The notes below the pieces were generated by a model. It was not told the DNA's origin and did no database searches. It saw nothing but the letters and a program-made list of their open reading frames with translations. The position numbers were made by a program, and so were the translations under genes. A DNA stretch of 64,000 nt, taken from contig NZ_CP063196.1 of NCBI RefSeq assembly GCF_003574835.2, forward strand, positions 744,001-808,000. The letters run 5' to 3'. Within the stretch, counting starts at the first letter, position 1; each line of letters starts with the position of its first letter. Positions 1 to 9,860 of this stretch are shown piece after piece. The stretch comes from Thermobifida halotolerans (GTDB lineage Bacteria > Actinomycetota > Actinomycetes > Streptosporangiales > Streptosporangiaceae).

Positions 1-1701
1 CTGACCAACGCCGACGACATCCAGATCAAGATGGCCCAGGGCGCCAAGCCCGGCGAGGGCGGCCAGCTGCCCGGCCACAAGGTCTACCCGTGGGTCGCCG
101 ACACCCGGCACTCCACCCCCGGCGTCGGCCTCATCTCCCCGCCGCCGCACCACGACATCTACTCCATCGAGGACCTCGCCCAGCTCATCCACGACCTGAA
201 GAACGCCAACCCGTCGGCGCGCGTCCACGTCAAGCTGGTCTCCGAGGCCGGAGTGGGCACCGTGGCCGCGGGCGTGTCCAAGGCCCACGCCGACGTGGTG
301 CTGATCTCCGGGCACGACGGCGGAACCGGCGCCTCCCCGCTCACCTCGATCAAGCACGCCGGAACACCCTGGGAGCTCGGCCTGGCCGAGACCCAGCAGA
401 CCCTGCTGCGCAACGGCCTGCGCGACCGCATCGTGGTGCAGGTCGACGGCCAGCTCAAGACCGGCCGCGACGTCATCATCGCCGCCCTGCTGGGCGCCGA
501 GGAGTTCGGTTTCGCGACCGCGCCGCTCGTGGTCTCCGGCTGCGTCATGATGCGCGTGTGCCACCTGGACACCTGCCCGGTGGGCGTGGCCACCCAGAAC
601 CCCGAGCTGCGCAAGCGCTTCAACGGCAAGCCCGAGTTCGTCGTCAACTTCTTCGAGTTCATCGCCGAGGAGGTCCGCGAGTACCTGGCCGCCCTCGGCT
701 TCCGCAGCCTCGACGAGGCGATCGGCGCCGTCGAACTGCTCGACACCCGCGACGCCGTCGACCACTGGAAGGCCACCGGACTCGACCTGGCCCCGGTCCT
801 GCACCAGGTGCAGCCCTGGGACAGCGACCACCGCCGCCAGATCCGCACCCAGGACCACGGCCTGGAGAAGGCCCTCGACAACACCCTCATCCAACTGTCC
901 GAGGGCGCCCTCGACTTCGGCACCCCGCTCAAGCTGGACCTGCCGGTGCGCAACGTCAACCGCACCGTCGGCACCATGCTCGGACACGAGGTCACCAAGC
1001 GCTACGGCGCCGAGGGCCTGCCCGACGACACCATCGACATCACCTTCACCGGCTCGGCGGGACAGTCCTTCGGCGCGTTCGTGCCCAGGGGCGTCACGCT
1101 GCGCCTGGTCGGCGACGCCAACGACTACGTCGGCAAGGGACTGTCCGGCGGACGCGTCATCGTGCGCCCCGCCGACGACATCCAGTTCACCGCCGAGGAC
1201 AACATCATCGCCGGCAACGTCATCGCCTACGGAGCCACCTCCGGTGAGCTGTTCCTCCGCGGCATCGTCGGCGAACGGTTCTGCGTCCGCAACTCCGGCG
1301 CGCTGGCCGTCGTCGAGGGCGTCGGCGACCACGGCTGCGAGTACATGACCGGTGGACGCGCCGTCATCCTGGGACGCACCGGACGCAACTTCGCGGCCGG
1401 CATGTCCGGCGGCATCGCCTACGTCCTCGACCTGGACGAAGGCCGCGTCAACACCGAGATGGTCGACATCGACCCGCTCGACGACACCGACCGCGCCTTC
1501 CTGGAGGACGTCCTGACCCGCCACCACGCCGAGACCGGCTCCACCGTGGCCCAGCGGCTCCTCGCCGACTTCGACATCGCCGTCGAACGCTTCGCCAAGA
1601 TCATGCCGCGCGACTACAAGCGCGTCCTGAACGCCCGGGCCGAAGCCGAACGCGACGGACGCGACGTGGCCGAGGCCATCATGGCCGCCGCCCAGTCCTG
1701 A
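1..1701 (+). CDS. gltB: Glutamate synthase (NADPH) large subunit, C-terminal part (cut by window start)
   Basis: The open frame runs from base 1, so the 5' end lies outside the window; 566 residues are visible of about 1,500 usual for the family. The large subunit makes glutamate from 2-oxoglutarate using ammonia channelled from glutamine. The FMN/Fe-S synthase domain is visible through [19 protein letters not shown] and through three cysteines spaced C-x5-C-x4-C in [16 protein letters not shown] (about residues 180-195), the 3Fe-4S ligands. The last 250 residues form the glycine-rich right-handed beta-helix typical of GltB ([38 protein letters not shown]). It is followed after 31 nt by gltD, so the two subunits are co-transcribed. 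No internal defect is seen. Confidence 0.97.
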   Translation: MTNADDIQIKMAQGAKPGEGGQLPGHKVYPWVADTRHSTPGVGLISPPPHHDIYSIEDLAQLIHDLKNANPSARVHVKLVSEAGVGTVAAGVSKAHADVVLISGHDGGTGASPLTSIKHAGTPWELGLAETQQTLLRNGLRDRIVVQVDGQLKTGRDVIIAALLGAEEFGFATAPLVVSGCVMMRVCHLDTCPVGVATQNPELRKRFNGKPEFVVNFFEFIAEEVREYLAALGFRSLDEAIGAVELLDTRDAVDHWKATGLDLAPVLHQVQPWDSDHRRQIRTQDHGLEKALDNTLIQLSEGALDFGTPLKLDLPVRNVNRTVGTMLGHEVTKRYGAEGLPDDTIDITFTGSAGQSFGAFVPRGVTLRLVGDANDYVGKGLSGGRVIVRPADDIQFTAEDNIIAGNVIAYGATSGELFLRGIVGERFCVRNSGALAVVEGVGDHGCEYMTGGRAVILGRTGRNFAAGMSGGIAYVLDLDEGRVNTEMVDIDPLDDTDRAFLEDVLTRHHAETGSTVAQRLLADFDIAVERFAKIMPRDYKRVLNARAEAERDGRDVAEAIMAAAQS

Positions 1702-1732
1702 CACACACCCCAGAAAGGAGGGACGAAGAGAC

Positions 1733-3190
<1,458 letters not shown>

Positions 3191-3217
3191 CCCGCCGCGG
3201 CACACAGCGACACCCAG

Positions 3218-3245
3218 CCGAGGGCCGCCCCGGGGCGGCCCTCGG
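3218..3245 (+). terminator. Hairpin terminator of gltBD
   Basis: A perfect 28-nt palindrome (CCGAGGGCCGCCCC and its complement) lies 28 nt after the gltD stop. There is no T-run, which is usual for high-GC actinobacterial terminators. Confidence 0.7.
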
Positions 3246-3304
3246 CCCGTCGCCGACCACCATCCCGGGGGGGGCGGTCCCGGTATCGGACCGGTGTTCC
3301 CGGG

Positions 3305-3310
3305 TAGCGT
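3305..3310 (+). promoter_or_regulatory. -10 box TAGCGT, likely leaderless promoter
   Basis: TAGCGT ends 6 nt before the ATG at 3317, and no Shine-Dalgarno sequence is present. This fits transcription starting at the start codon, as for four other genes in this window. Confidence 0.45.
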
Positions 3311-3316
3311 CCAGGC

Positions 3317-3709
3317 ATGGTGTACGCCCTGCTGGCCGACGCCGCCATGGTGGTCCACTTCGCCTTCCTCGCCTACCTCGTCTGCGGGGGCTTCCTGGTC
3401 TGGCGCTGGCCCAAGATGATCTGGCCGCACCTGGCGGCCGCCGCCTACGGTCTGGGCATCGCCGTCATCGGCTGGCCCTGCCCGCTCACCTGGCTGGAGG
3501 AGTGGGCCCGCGCCAGGGCCGGACAGGAGGGACTGGACCCGGGAGGCTTCATCTCCCACTACCTCACCGGCGTCGTCTACCCCGCCGAGCACCTGCCCCG
3601 GGTGCAACTGGCCGTGGCGGTCGTCGTCGTGCTGTCCTGGATCGGAGCCTGGTTCGCCCGCCGCCGCGCCCGCAGACGGCCCCGCTCACCCTCCTCAACG
3701 CCGCACTGA
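3317..3709 (+). CDS. DUF2784 family small membrane protein (first copy)
   Basis: This 130-residue protein has about three hydrophobic helices (residues 8-28, 34-53, 100-120) and an Arg-rich cytoplasmic tail. The blocks CPLTWLE, GFISHYLTGVVYP and HFAFLAY are the conserved core of DUF2784, a family of unknown function. The next gene is a close paralogue of the same length (roughly 70% identical by eye), so the pair arose by tandem duplication. The Arg-rich C-terminus is the least conserved part. There is no obvious ribosome site, and a -10-like box sits just before the ATG. Confidence 0.85.
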   Translation: MVYALLADAAMVVHFAFLAYLVCGGFLVWRWPKMIWPHLAAAAYGLGIAVIGWPCPLTWLEEWARARAGQEGLDPGGFISHYLTGVVYPAEHLPRVQLAVAVVVVLSWIGAWFARRRARRRPRSPSSTPH

Positions 3710-3799
3710 CCGGCACACGGACCAGGAAAGCGGGCGCCGGAGCGGACCCGAGGCCGCCGACCGGTGAAGACCCCGATGCCCCGGACCCGCGACGGTAGG

Positions 3800-3805
3800 T
3801 AACTT
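3800..3805 (+). promoter_or_regulatory. -10 box TAACTT, likely leaderless promoter
   Basis: TAACTT ends 7 nt before the ATG at 3813 and no ribosome-binding site is visible. The second DUF2784 gene probably has its own promoter, separate from the first copy. Confidence 0.4.
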
Positions 3806-3812
3806 CTCGGAC

Positions 3813-4205
3813 ATGGGATATCTCATCGTGGCCGAGGCCGCCATGGCCCTCCACTTCGCCTTCCTCGCCTACGTCGTCTGCGGCGGCTTCCTGGTCTGGC
3901 GCTGGCCCCAGGCGATCTGGCCGCACCTGGCGGCCGCCGCCTACGGTCTGGGAGTCACCGTCGTCGGCTGGCTCTGTCCGCTGACCTGGCTGGAACACTG
4001 GGGCCGCGTCAACGCCGGACAGGAGGGGCTGGGCACCGAAGGCTTCATCTCCCACTACCTCACCGGCGTCGTCTACCCCGCCGAGCACCTGCGCGAAACA
4101 CAACTGGCCGCCGCGGCGGTCGTCGCCCTGTCCTGGATCGGAGCCGCCCTGCTCGCCCGCCGCCGCGCCCACCGCACCCGCGAATCATCCCCCGCCATGC
4201 GCTGA
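3813..4205 (+). CDS. DUF2784 family small membrane protein (second copy)
   Basis: This is a tandem paralogue of the preceding gene, also 130 residues, sharing long identical stretches such as WPHLAAAAYGLG, AGQEGL and GFISHYLTGVVYPAEHL. Predicted topology is the same: three membrane helices and a basic tail. The first 10 and last 15 residues differ most, suggesting constraint on the membrane core. Function is unknown; the family is scattered through actinobacteria and proteobacteria. The dispersed repeat described at 4245-4482 begins 39 nt downstream. Confidence 0.85.
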   Translation: MGYLIVAEAAMALHFAFLAYVVCGGFLVWRWPQAIWPHLAAAAYGLGVTVVGWLCPLTWLEHWGRVNAGQEGLGTEGFISHYLTGVVYPAEHLRETQLAAAAVVALSWIGAALLARRRAHRTRESSPAMR

Positions 4206-4244
4206 ACCGCAAAAACAGCACGGAAAAGACCCCCGAGCAGGTGT

Positions 4245-4482
4245 GAACCCACGACCGGGAAGCTGGGCGGGCGAGGTGTTCCACCCCAGGCCCCGGGCGG
4301 CCCCACCACGGGGCGGCGCAGGAGTGGGGAGGCACCCCGGCGCCGACCCACCCGCACCCCACCGGCGAGCCCGCACCACAGCACCCCGGCCCCGGGACGA
4401 CCCGCCCCACCGCAGCCGACCAGCACCACACCCCCGGAACACCCCGCCGCCTCTCCCAAACTCCCGGCACTGGGTTTGAACC
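4245..4482 (+). repeat. Dispersed intergenic repeat, copy A (full length)
   Basis: About 238 bp match, along their whole length, the reverse complement of 60156-60389; the first ~105 bp match 58248-58352. Shared landmarks include GGCGGGCGAGGTGTTCC, GCGCAGGAGTGGGGAGGC, CCCCGGCGCCG, GCCGACCAGCACCACAC and CCGCCGCCTCTCCCAA. Indels between A and C fall in two GC-rich stretches and largely cancel out. The ends carry GAACCCA (4245-4251) and TGGGTTT (4471-4477), a short imperfect inverted repeat. No transposase is present. It fills the 292-bp gap between DUF2784 and the next gene. Confidence 0.8.
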
Positions 4483-4497
4483 GCCCCCCGGGGGCAC

Positions 4498-5427
4498 GTG
4501 TCCACCATGGGCACCGCCACACGGGACATGCTGTACGCGGCCGAGCACTTCATCGCCCGCAACGCCCGACTCCTGGACCGCTACCGCTACGCCCACCACT
4601 TCCAGGGCGACCCGCCCCGCGCCGCCCTCGCCGTCCTCGACACCTACCGCAACATCGACGGAGGCTACGGCAACGCCCTCGAACCCGAACTGCGCGGCCA
4701 CGGCAGCCAACCCCTCGCCACCGCACGGGCCCTGCGCCTCCTCGACGAACTCGGCGCCCTGCCCGCCGACACCGTCAGGGGGCTCTGCCGCTACCTCACC
4801 GGCGTCACCCGGCCCGACGGAGGAGTGCCTCCCGTCCTGCCCAACGTCCGCTACACCGAGGTCGCACCCTGGTGGCGCGACCGCCGCGACTTCACCGGAT
4901 CCCTCAACCCCACCGCCGCCATCGCCGGACTGCTCCACAAGCACCACATCACCGGCCCCTGGCGGGACCGCGCCACCGCCTTCTGCTGGGGCCGGATCCG
5001 CACCCTCCGCTGGACCGACGCCGAGGAGGCCGACGCGGTGTGCGTCTTCCTGCACCACGCCCCCGACCGCGCCCGCGCCCGCGCCGAGACCACCCGCCTG
5101 GCCTCCGTGATCCGCGCCGTCGTCGACACCGACCCGGCCGCCCAGGGACGCGTCCACACCCCGCTGGACCTCGCCCGCCGCCCCGACGACCTCGCCTGCA
5201 CCCTCTTCACCGACGCCGAGATCGACGCCCACCTCGACGCGCTGATCGCCACCCAGGACACCGACGGCGGCTGGCCGCTCACCCGCACCTGGGCCGCCGG
5301 ACCCGACGCCGAACGGCGCGGCGACCTCACCGTGCGTCACCTGCTCACCCTGAGCGCCCACGGACGTGTCCCCCGCCCCACCCCGCCCACCGTGCCCCCG
5401 CCCCGGCGACGCATGAACGTCCGATGA
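4498..5427 (+). CDS. Prenyltransferase/squalene-oxidase-like alpha/alpha-barrel protein
   Basis: This 309-residue soluble protein contains QW-like repeat blocks of the terpene-cyclase/prenyltransferase toroid: NIDGGYGNALEPELRG near residue 55, YLTGVTRPDGGVP near 100 and ATQDTDGGWPLTRTW near 260. No DxDD or DDxxD catalytic motif is visible, so it may be a toroid protein of unknown activity rather than a cyclase. The start could be GTG 4498 or ATG 4507; neither has a clear ribosome site, although GGGGG lies at 4490-4494. The next gene follows at 54 nt, so co-transcription is likely. Confidence 0.7.
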   Translation: MSTMGTATRDMLYAAEHFIARNARLLDRYRYAHHFQGDPPRAALAVLDTYRNIDGGYGNALEPELRGHGSQPLATARALRLLDELGALPADTVRGLCRYLTGVTRPDGGVPPVLPNVRYTEVAPWWRDRRDFTGSLNPTAAIAGLLHKHHITGPWRDRATAFCWGRIRTLRWTDAEEADAVCVFLHHAPDRARARAETTRLASVIRAVVDTDPAAQGRVHTPLDLARRPDDLACTLFTDAEIDAHLDALIATQDTDGGWPLTRTWAAGPDAERRGDLTVRHLLTLSAHGRVPRPTPPTVPPPRRRMNVR

Positions 5428-5481
5428 CCGGGCAGGGGACCCACGACCGCAGAAACCCACCCGACCGGGAGGAACAGCACC

Positions 5482-6048
5482 ATGGCCAACGAACTCAACG
5501 GAGCCGTCGTCGCCGTGCTCGTCGCCCCCGAGGGAACCGAACAGGTCGAACTCACCGACCCCTGGAAGGCGGTCCAGCAGGCCGGCGGCCAGCCCCGCCT
5601 CATCTCCACCACGGGCGGACGCATCCAGGGCTTCAACCACCTCGACCGGGCCGACACCTTCGCCGTGGACTTCACCGTCGACGAGGTCAACGTCCGCGAC
5701 TTCGACGCACTCCTGCTGCCCGGGGGCGTGGCCAACCCCGACTACCTGCGCACCCAACGGGGCGCCGTCGACCTCGTCCGCGGCTTCTTCGACGCCGGAC
5801 TGCCCGTCGCCGCCATCTGCCACGCCCCGTGGACCCTCATCGAAGCCGACGTCGTCCGAGGCCGCACCCTCACCTCCTACCCGAGCCTGCGCACCGACCT
5901 GACCAACGCGGGAGCCACCTGGGTCGACGAACCGGTCGTCGTGTCCACCGACGGCCCCAACGAGCTCGTCACCAGCCGCGGCCCGAAGGACCTGCCCGTC
6001 TTCAACAAGGCTCTGGTCAGCACGTTCGCGGCGAAGTCGGCTGCGTGA
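5482..6048 (+). CDS. DJ-1/PfpI family protein (type 1 glutamine amidotransferase fold)
   Basis: This 188-residue protein matches the PfpI/YhbO class of the DJ-1 superfamily. The nucleophile elbow AICHAPW places the catalytic Cys at 113 followed by His 114, and LLLPGGVANPDYLR precedes it. YhbO-like members act as stress proteins with proposed deglycase, hydratase or protease activity; which one applies here cannot be told. GGGAGGAA 12 nt before the ATG is the ribosome site. It is 51 nt upstream of pyruvate kinase, which appears to have its own promoter. Confidence 0.88.
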   Translation: MANELNGAVVAVLVAPEGTEQVELTDPWKAVQQAGGQPRLISTTGGRIQGFNHLDRADTFAVDFTVDEVNVRDFDALLLPGGVANPDYLRTQRGAVDLVRGFFDAGLPVAAICHAPWTLIEADVVRGRTLTSYPSLRTDLTNAGATWVDEPVVVSTDGPNELVTSRGPKDLPVFNKALVSTFAAKSAA

Positions 6049-6094
6049 CGCCTACTCGCAACCTGGTTTAGACCAATCGGCATCCGAGAAGCTC

Positions 6095-6100
6095 TAAAGT
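6095..6100 (+). promoter_or_regulatory. -10 box TAAAGT of pyk, probable leaderless start
   Basis: TAAAGT is followed by exactly 7 nt and then GTG 6108, the start that gives the conserved VTRRAKIV N-terminus. The spacing would put the transcription start at or next to the start codon. Confidence 0.5.
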
Positions 6101-6107
6101 GTTACAC

Positions 6108-7532
6108 GTGACACGTCGAGCAAAAATCGTCGCGACCCTCGGCCCGGCCACGTCGAGCCCGGAGACCCTCCGCAAGCTCGTCGAGGCCGGGCTGGACGTA
6201 GCGCGACTCAACCTCAGCCACGGTACCCACGACGACCACCGCGCCAACTACGCCAACGTCCGCGCCGCCGCCGAGGCCAGCGGACGCAGCGTCGGCATCC
6301 TCGCCGACCTCCAGGGCCCCAAGATCCGCCTCGGCACCTTCGCCGACGGACCGGTCGACCTGAACCCCGGCGACGAGTTCACCATCACCGTCGACGACGT
6401 CCCCGGCGACCGCCACCGGGTCTCCACCACCTACAAGGGACTCCCCGGCGACGTCCGCCCCGGCGACCGCGTCCTCATCGACGACGGCCGCGTCGTCCTC
6501 GAATGCGTCAAGAGCTCCAGCACCGACGTCCACACCCGCGTCATCATCGGCGGACCGGTCTCCAACCACAAGGGCCTCAACCTCCCCGGCGTCTCCGTCG
6601 CCGTCCCCGCCCTGACCGAGAAGGACGAACGCGACCTGCGCTGGGCACTCGAGCAGGGCGTCGACCTGGTCGCGCTGTCCTTCGTCCGCAGCCCCGCCGA
6701 CGCCGAAGACGTCCACCGGATCATGGACGAGGTGGGCGTGCGCGTGCCCCTCATCGCCAAGATCGAAAAACCCCAGGCCGTCGAGCGCCTCCAGGACATC
6801 ATCGAGGCCTTCGACGGGGTCATGGTCGCCCGCGGCGACCTCGGCGTCGAACTGCCCCTGGAAAACGTCCCCATGGTGCAGAAGCGCGCCGTCGAACGCT
6901 GCCGTGACAAGGCCAAGCCGGTCATCGTCGCCACCCAGATGCTCGAGTCCATGATCGGCGCGCCCCGACCCACCCGCGCCGAGGCCTCCGACGTGGCCAA
7001 CGCCGTCCTCGACGGCGCCGACGCCGTCATGCTCTCCGGTGAGACCAGCGTCGGGAAGTATCCCGTCGAGACCGTGCAGACCATGGCGCGCATCGTCGCC
7101 GCCGCCGAGCAGGAGTCCCTGCGCGCCTCGCACATCCTCAACCGCGTCCCCGAGACCGTCGGCGGCTCCATCGCCCGCGCCGCGGCCGAGGTCGGCGCCA
7201 CCGTCGGCGCCAAGGCCCTGGTGGCCTTCACCAGCAGCGGCGAGACCGCGCGCCGACTGGCCCGCTACCGCTCGCCCATCCCGCTGCTGGCCTTCACCAC
7301 CGAGTCCGCCACCCGCTTCCAGCTCTCCCTCACCTGGGGGGTGGAGACCCACCTCGTGCCGTGGGTGGACAACACCGACGACATGGTCCGCCAGGTCGAG
7401 ACCGAACTGCTGGACATGGGCTACCAGAAGGGCGACAAGGTCGTCATCGTCGCCGGAAGCCCGCCCGGAACCCAGGGCTCCACCAACATGCTCCGAGTGC
7501 ACCGCATGGGTGACGCCATCACCAACCGGTGA
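6108..7532 (+). CDS. pyk: Pyruvate kinase
   Basis: This is the last step of glycolysis, phosphoenolpyruvate plus ADP to pyruvate plus ATP, in the cytoplasm. At 474 residues it is full length. Visible motifs are [13 protein letters not shown] at the N-terminus, the substrate/metal segment [13 protein letters not shown] (about residues 240-252), [11 protein letters not shown] and the allosteric C-domain ending in GTTN-like [14 protein letters not shown] 6108 is preferred over GTG 6099 because the family begins close to TRRAKIV and a -10 box lies 7 nt upstream. A short hairpin follows the gene. Confidence 0.96.
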   Translation: MTRRAKIVATLGPATSSPETLRKLVEAGLDVARLNLSHGTHDDHRANYANVRAAAEASGRSVGILADLQGPKIRLGTFADGPVDLNPGDEFTITVDDVPGDRHRVSTTYKGLPGDVRPGDRVLIDDGRVVLECVKSSSTDVHTRVIIGGPVSNHKGLNLPGVSVAVPALTEKDERDLRWALEQGVDLVALSFVRSPADAEDVHRIMDEVGVRVPLIAKIEKPQAVERLQDIIEAFDGVMVARGDLGVELPLENVPMVQKRAVERCRDKAKPVIVATQMLESMIGAPRPTRAEASDVANAVLDGADAVMLSGETSVGKYPVETVQTMARIVAAAEQESLRASHILNRVPETVGGSIARAAAEVGATVGAKALVAFTSSGETARRLARYRSPIPLLAFTTESATRFQLSLTWGVETHLVPWVDNTDDMVRQVETELLDMGYQKGDKVVIVAGSPPGTQGSTNMLRVHRMGDAITNR

Positions 7533-7537
7533 GCCAC

Positions 7538-7560
7538 CGCCGGACATGTTCCCCGGCGGG
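7538..7560 (+). terminator. Short hairpin after pyk
   Basis: CCGCCGG (7538-7544) and CCGGCGG (7554-7560) flank a 9-nt loop directly after the pyk stop. There is no T-run. It lies between the convergent pyk and DUF1266 genes. Confidence 0.4.
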
Positions 7561-7617
7561 GTGACCACGTCGCACCCCGACCGGGGAGCCCGGCCCCCAC
7601 GGGGAAGCGGCGGCCCC

Positions 7618-8553
7618 TCAGCGGCGCGCCTCGCCCCGGTCGCCCGCGGGCACCCGCTCCAGCGGCATGTCCCACGGCAGCAGCCGCCACGGACTCGCCG
7701 GATCGGTGGTCAACAGCCCCAGCGCCGTCCACATCCGGTCCGCTCCCACCGTCGACGGGCCGCCACGCTCCAGCAGGAACCCGGCGTGGAAGGCCGCCGA
7801 CAACTGACTCCACCCCCCGAAACGGCGCTGCAGGTCCGAGGCCACCCGGCGCAGCAGGCGCTGCGTCTCCACCGGACTCAGCCAGTCCAGCGTCGCGCCG
7901 CCGCAGATCAGCGGGACCAGATACACCGCCCGCCACCACTGGTAGGCGCCCACGACCACCGAGTCGGCGGACTCCTGCGCCCCCGCGACCTGCCGCAGCC
8001 GCGCCACCTGCTCGGGGGTGAGCACCAACGTCTGGTCGGGCCGCGAACCGTCGGAGCGGCGGCTGCGCGCCACACCCGAACGCAGGTCCACGAACAGGTC
8101 GGTGTCGGCGGCGGCGTGCAGCTCGTCCCAGAGCCGCTCGATCTCGGCCAGCAGCTCCGCGCGGTCGGTGATCCCCCGCTCCCTGGTGAACGTCCGGCGG
8201 TAGCGCCACCGCAGCTGGGGCCGCACCACCACGTCCCACGGCTCGGCCAGTGCCACCCGGAACGGCGCGGCCACCGCCGCCGCCCACCGTTCGGTGCTCA
8301 GCGCAGCGTCGGGATTCCCGGTGCGCAGCGCGGGAGCCTCGCGGGCGCCCACGACCAGTTCGGCGAACGTCCCCGCGACCAGGGCGGCCACGGGCAGCAG
8401 CGCCCATCCGGGCAGCCCGGAGACGACGAGCACCACGGCGAGCAGCGCCAGGGGAGCCATCAGCCACGGCAGGCGGCGCCTGGACGCCCACGACACCACG
8501 GCCCACGCGCCGATCGCCAACGCGCCCACGATCCCGGCCACCGCGGTGAACAC
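7618..8553 (-). CDS. DUF1266 domain-containing membrane protein
   Basis: This 311-residue protein has two N-terminal hydrophobic helices (about 5-22 and 30-58), then a cytoplasmic domain. The C-terminal half carries the DUF1266 pattern: a helix with YQWWRAVYLVPLICGG, LSPVETQRLLRRVASDLQRRFGGWSQLSAAFHAG and a small C-terminal motif. DUF1266 proteins are often linked to suppressor or polymorphic-toxin loci, but here there is no toxin neighbour. The start is GTG with AAGGGAG 6 nt upstream. It is convergent with pyk and stands alone. Confidence 0.7.
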   Translation of the reverse strand: MFTAVAGIVGALAIGAWAVVSWASRRRLPWLMAPLALLAVVLVVSGLPGWALLPVAALVAGTFAELVVGAREAPALRTGNPDAALSTERWAAAVAAPFRVALAEPWDVVVRPQLRWRYRRTFTRERGITDRAELLAEIERLWDELHAAADTDLFVDLRSGVARSRRSDGSRPDQTLVLTPEQVARLRQVAGAQESADSVVVGAYQWWRAVYLVPLICGGATLDWLSPVETQRLLRRVASDLQRRFGGWSQLSAAFHAGFLLERGGPSTVGADRMWTALGLLTTDPASPWRLLPWDMPLERVPAGDRGEARR

Positions 8554-8719
8554 CCGTCACTCCCTTCCCCGCCGTCCGCGGCAGGACACAGAGAAAACCC
8601 GACGCTTCCAGGATCGATGACCGTGACCAGCGACGGAAACCAAAGCGGCATGTTGTACTCAGGTTGTGGCCGTGATGTGACCCGCTATGCCCCGGAGCGT
8701 CCAGAAAAGCGCAGGTAAC

Positions 8720-8735
8720 AGCACTGATCAGTGCT
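8720..8735 (-). terminator. Perfect 16-bp palindrome at the end of the decayed gene
   Basis: AGCACTGATCAGTGCT overlaps the last codons and stop (8728-8730) of the pseudogene on the minus strand. It could serve as a hairpin or be a protein site. Its A+T content stands out from the surroundings. Confidence 0.3.
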
Positions 8736-9520
8736 TGGGTCCGACGAAGGAGTCGAGGAGCGCCACGGATTTCCGCTCGGCCACGGAGAGGATTCCGGAC
8801 CGCCTGTGCGGCCCGTTGTCACGGAACCGCAGGGACCACCGGACCCCGAGACGGTCCAGGGCCTCCCCGAGCAGACCGATGATCTCCTCGGAGGTGCTGG
8901 AGAAGAAGTACCGCGGATACTCGTGGTACTTCCACTCCGCGCCGACCGTGCGGCGGACCCGGTTGGTGGCGCGGCAGCCGTCGGAGCGGAGCAGGCCGCG
9001 GATCAACTCCTCGGGATGGCGGTCGGCGATGTCGCGTCGCCGGGAGGCCGGTTCGATCCTGCGGTCGTGTTTCCTCCCAGGACCGTGCTGCGGAAAGAGG
9101 CAGGGCCGGTGCCTCCACCGGGCGGCCACCTCGGTGCGCCCCGTCTTGGAAACGGTGCCGGTCCTGTGGTGGGGCAGGACCGCTTGGAGAGTGTCGACGC
9201 ACTCGCGTATGAGACCGGGCCAGGAGGCGGCGCAGAAGATGCGAAGAGCCCACACCCCCTTCTCCCGGTCCCCGCGTAGCTGATGCGGCCGTCACCGGGG
9301 TAGAGGCCGAGCAGGTAACCAGAGGCAGGTTGGAGATCCGGCGGGCCTGGAACCGGAGCGCGGCGCACACAGGTCTCGGATTCCTGTCTCTCCGGTTTCT
9401 CGGGATCGACGGCCCGGTCGCGGATGGCCGCGCGGGAAGTTCCGGTCCGACGGCTGACCTCACTGACGGACAGGCCGGAGTGACACATGGAGACCGCCTG
9501 GCGGCGAATGCGGAGAGGGT
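8728..9520 (-). pseudogene. Decayed HTH / LAGLIDADG-endonuclease-like gene (frameshifted)
   Basis: Two adjacent minus-strand frames together read like one actinobacterial family of about 250 residues. The upstream frame (about 9520-9275) has an HTH segment GLSVSEVSRRTGTSRAAIRD followed by YLLGLYPGDGRISYAG. The downstream frame (about 9274-8728) continues with GVWALRIFC, SWPGLIREC, CLFPQHGPGRKH, LLRSDGCRATN, YPRYFFSSTSEEIIGLL and ends LLDSFVGPKH. The shift falls at a run of four C bases (9270-9273); one missing base would restore YAGDREKGVWALRIF. No good start codon is seen ahead of THPLRIRRQ. It could be true decay or a sequencing indel. It lies just downstream of a tRNA on the same strand. 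Confidence 0.7.
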
Positions 9521-9616
9521 GCGTGTCTCCGTGACCAACTGTTTCTCGTACCCGCGTTCGACGGTCGAGGGTGCTGTGGAGAACTTCCTGGAAGCGGAAC
9601 CGGCCGAACAAGAAAA

Positions 9617-9635
9617 GCCACCTGTGGCAGGTGGC
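9617..9635 (-). terminator. Intrinsic terminator of the tRNA gene
   Basis: On the minus strand GCCACCTG-CCA-CAGGTGGC is followed by TTTTCTTG, 17 nt after the tRNA 3' end. This is the clearest stem-plus-T-run terminator on the minus strand and shows that the tRNA is transcribed alone. Confidence 0.75.
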
Positions 9636-9652
9636 CTTCATTCGGGACAGAG

Positions 9653-9726
9653 TACCCCGGGTCGGATTCGAACCGACACTGTATGGATTTTGAATCCACC
9701 ATCTCTGCCAATTGGATTACCGGGGC
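9653..9726 (-). tRNA. tRNA with anticodon CAA (nominally Leu), short variable loop
   Basis: The 74-nt sequence folds as a cloverleaf. Acceptor GCCCCGG pairs with CCGGGGT (one G-U pair), discriminator is A, and CCA is not encoded. The anticodon stem is GTGGA/TCCAT with loop TTCAAAA, giving anticodon CAA at 9690-9692. The T arm is GTCGG-TTCGAAT-CCGAC. The D arm is weak: three pairs only (ATC/GAT), with GG in the loop. The variable region is 5 nt, so this is a class I shape, whereas ordinary bacterial leucine tRNAs are class II with a long variable arm. Isotype is therefore uncertain. Confidence 0.75.
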
Positions 9727-9860
9727 TCTATTGGTTTGTCAAGCGATTTGGTGAAAATATTTTGTTGTCCCCGCCTCAGGGGGATCGACAAGGGGGCCTC
9801 GTCCGACTGGATTGACCTCCCCGGTGGTGCAGACCATCTTAGCGGATCTCTGTACCCTCT

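Noticed and set aside
4243-4479. Possible small protein inside repeat copy A (78 codons)
   Set aside because: It shares residues with the matching frame of copy C, but stops are rare at this G+C, length-changing indels occur, and there is no start or ribosome site in copy C. It is kept only as a remark in the repeat finding.
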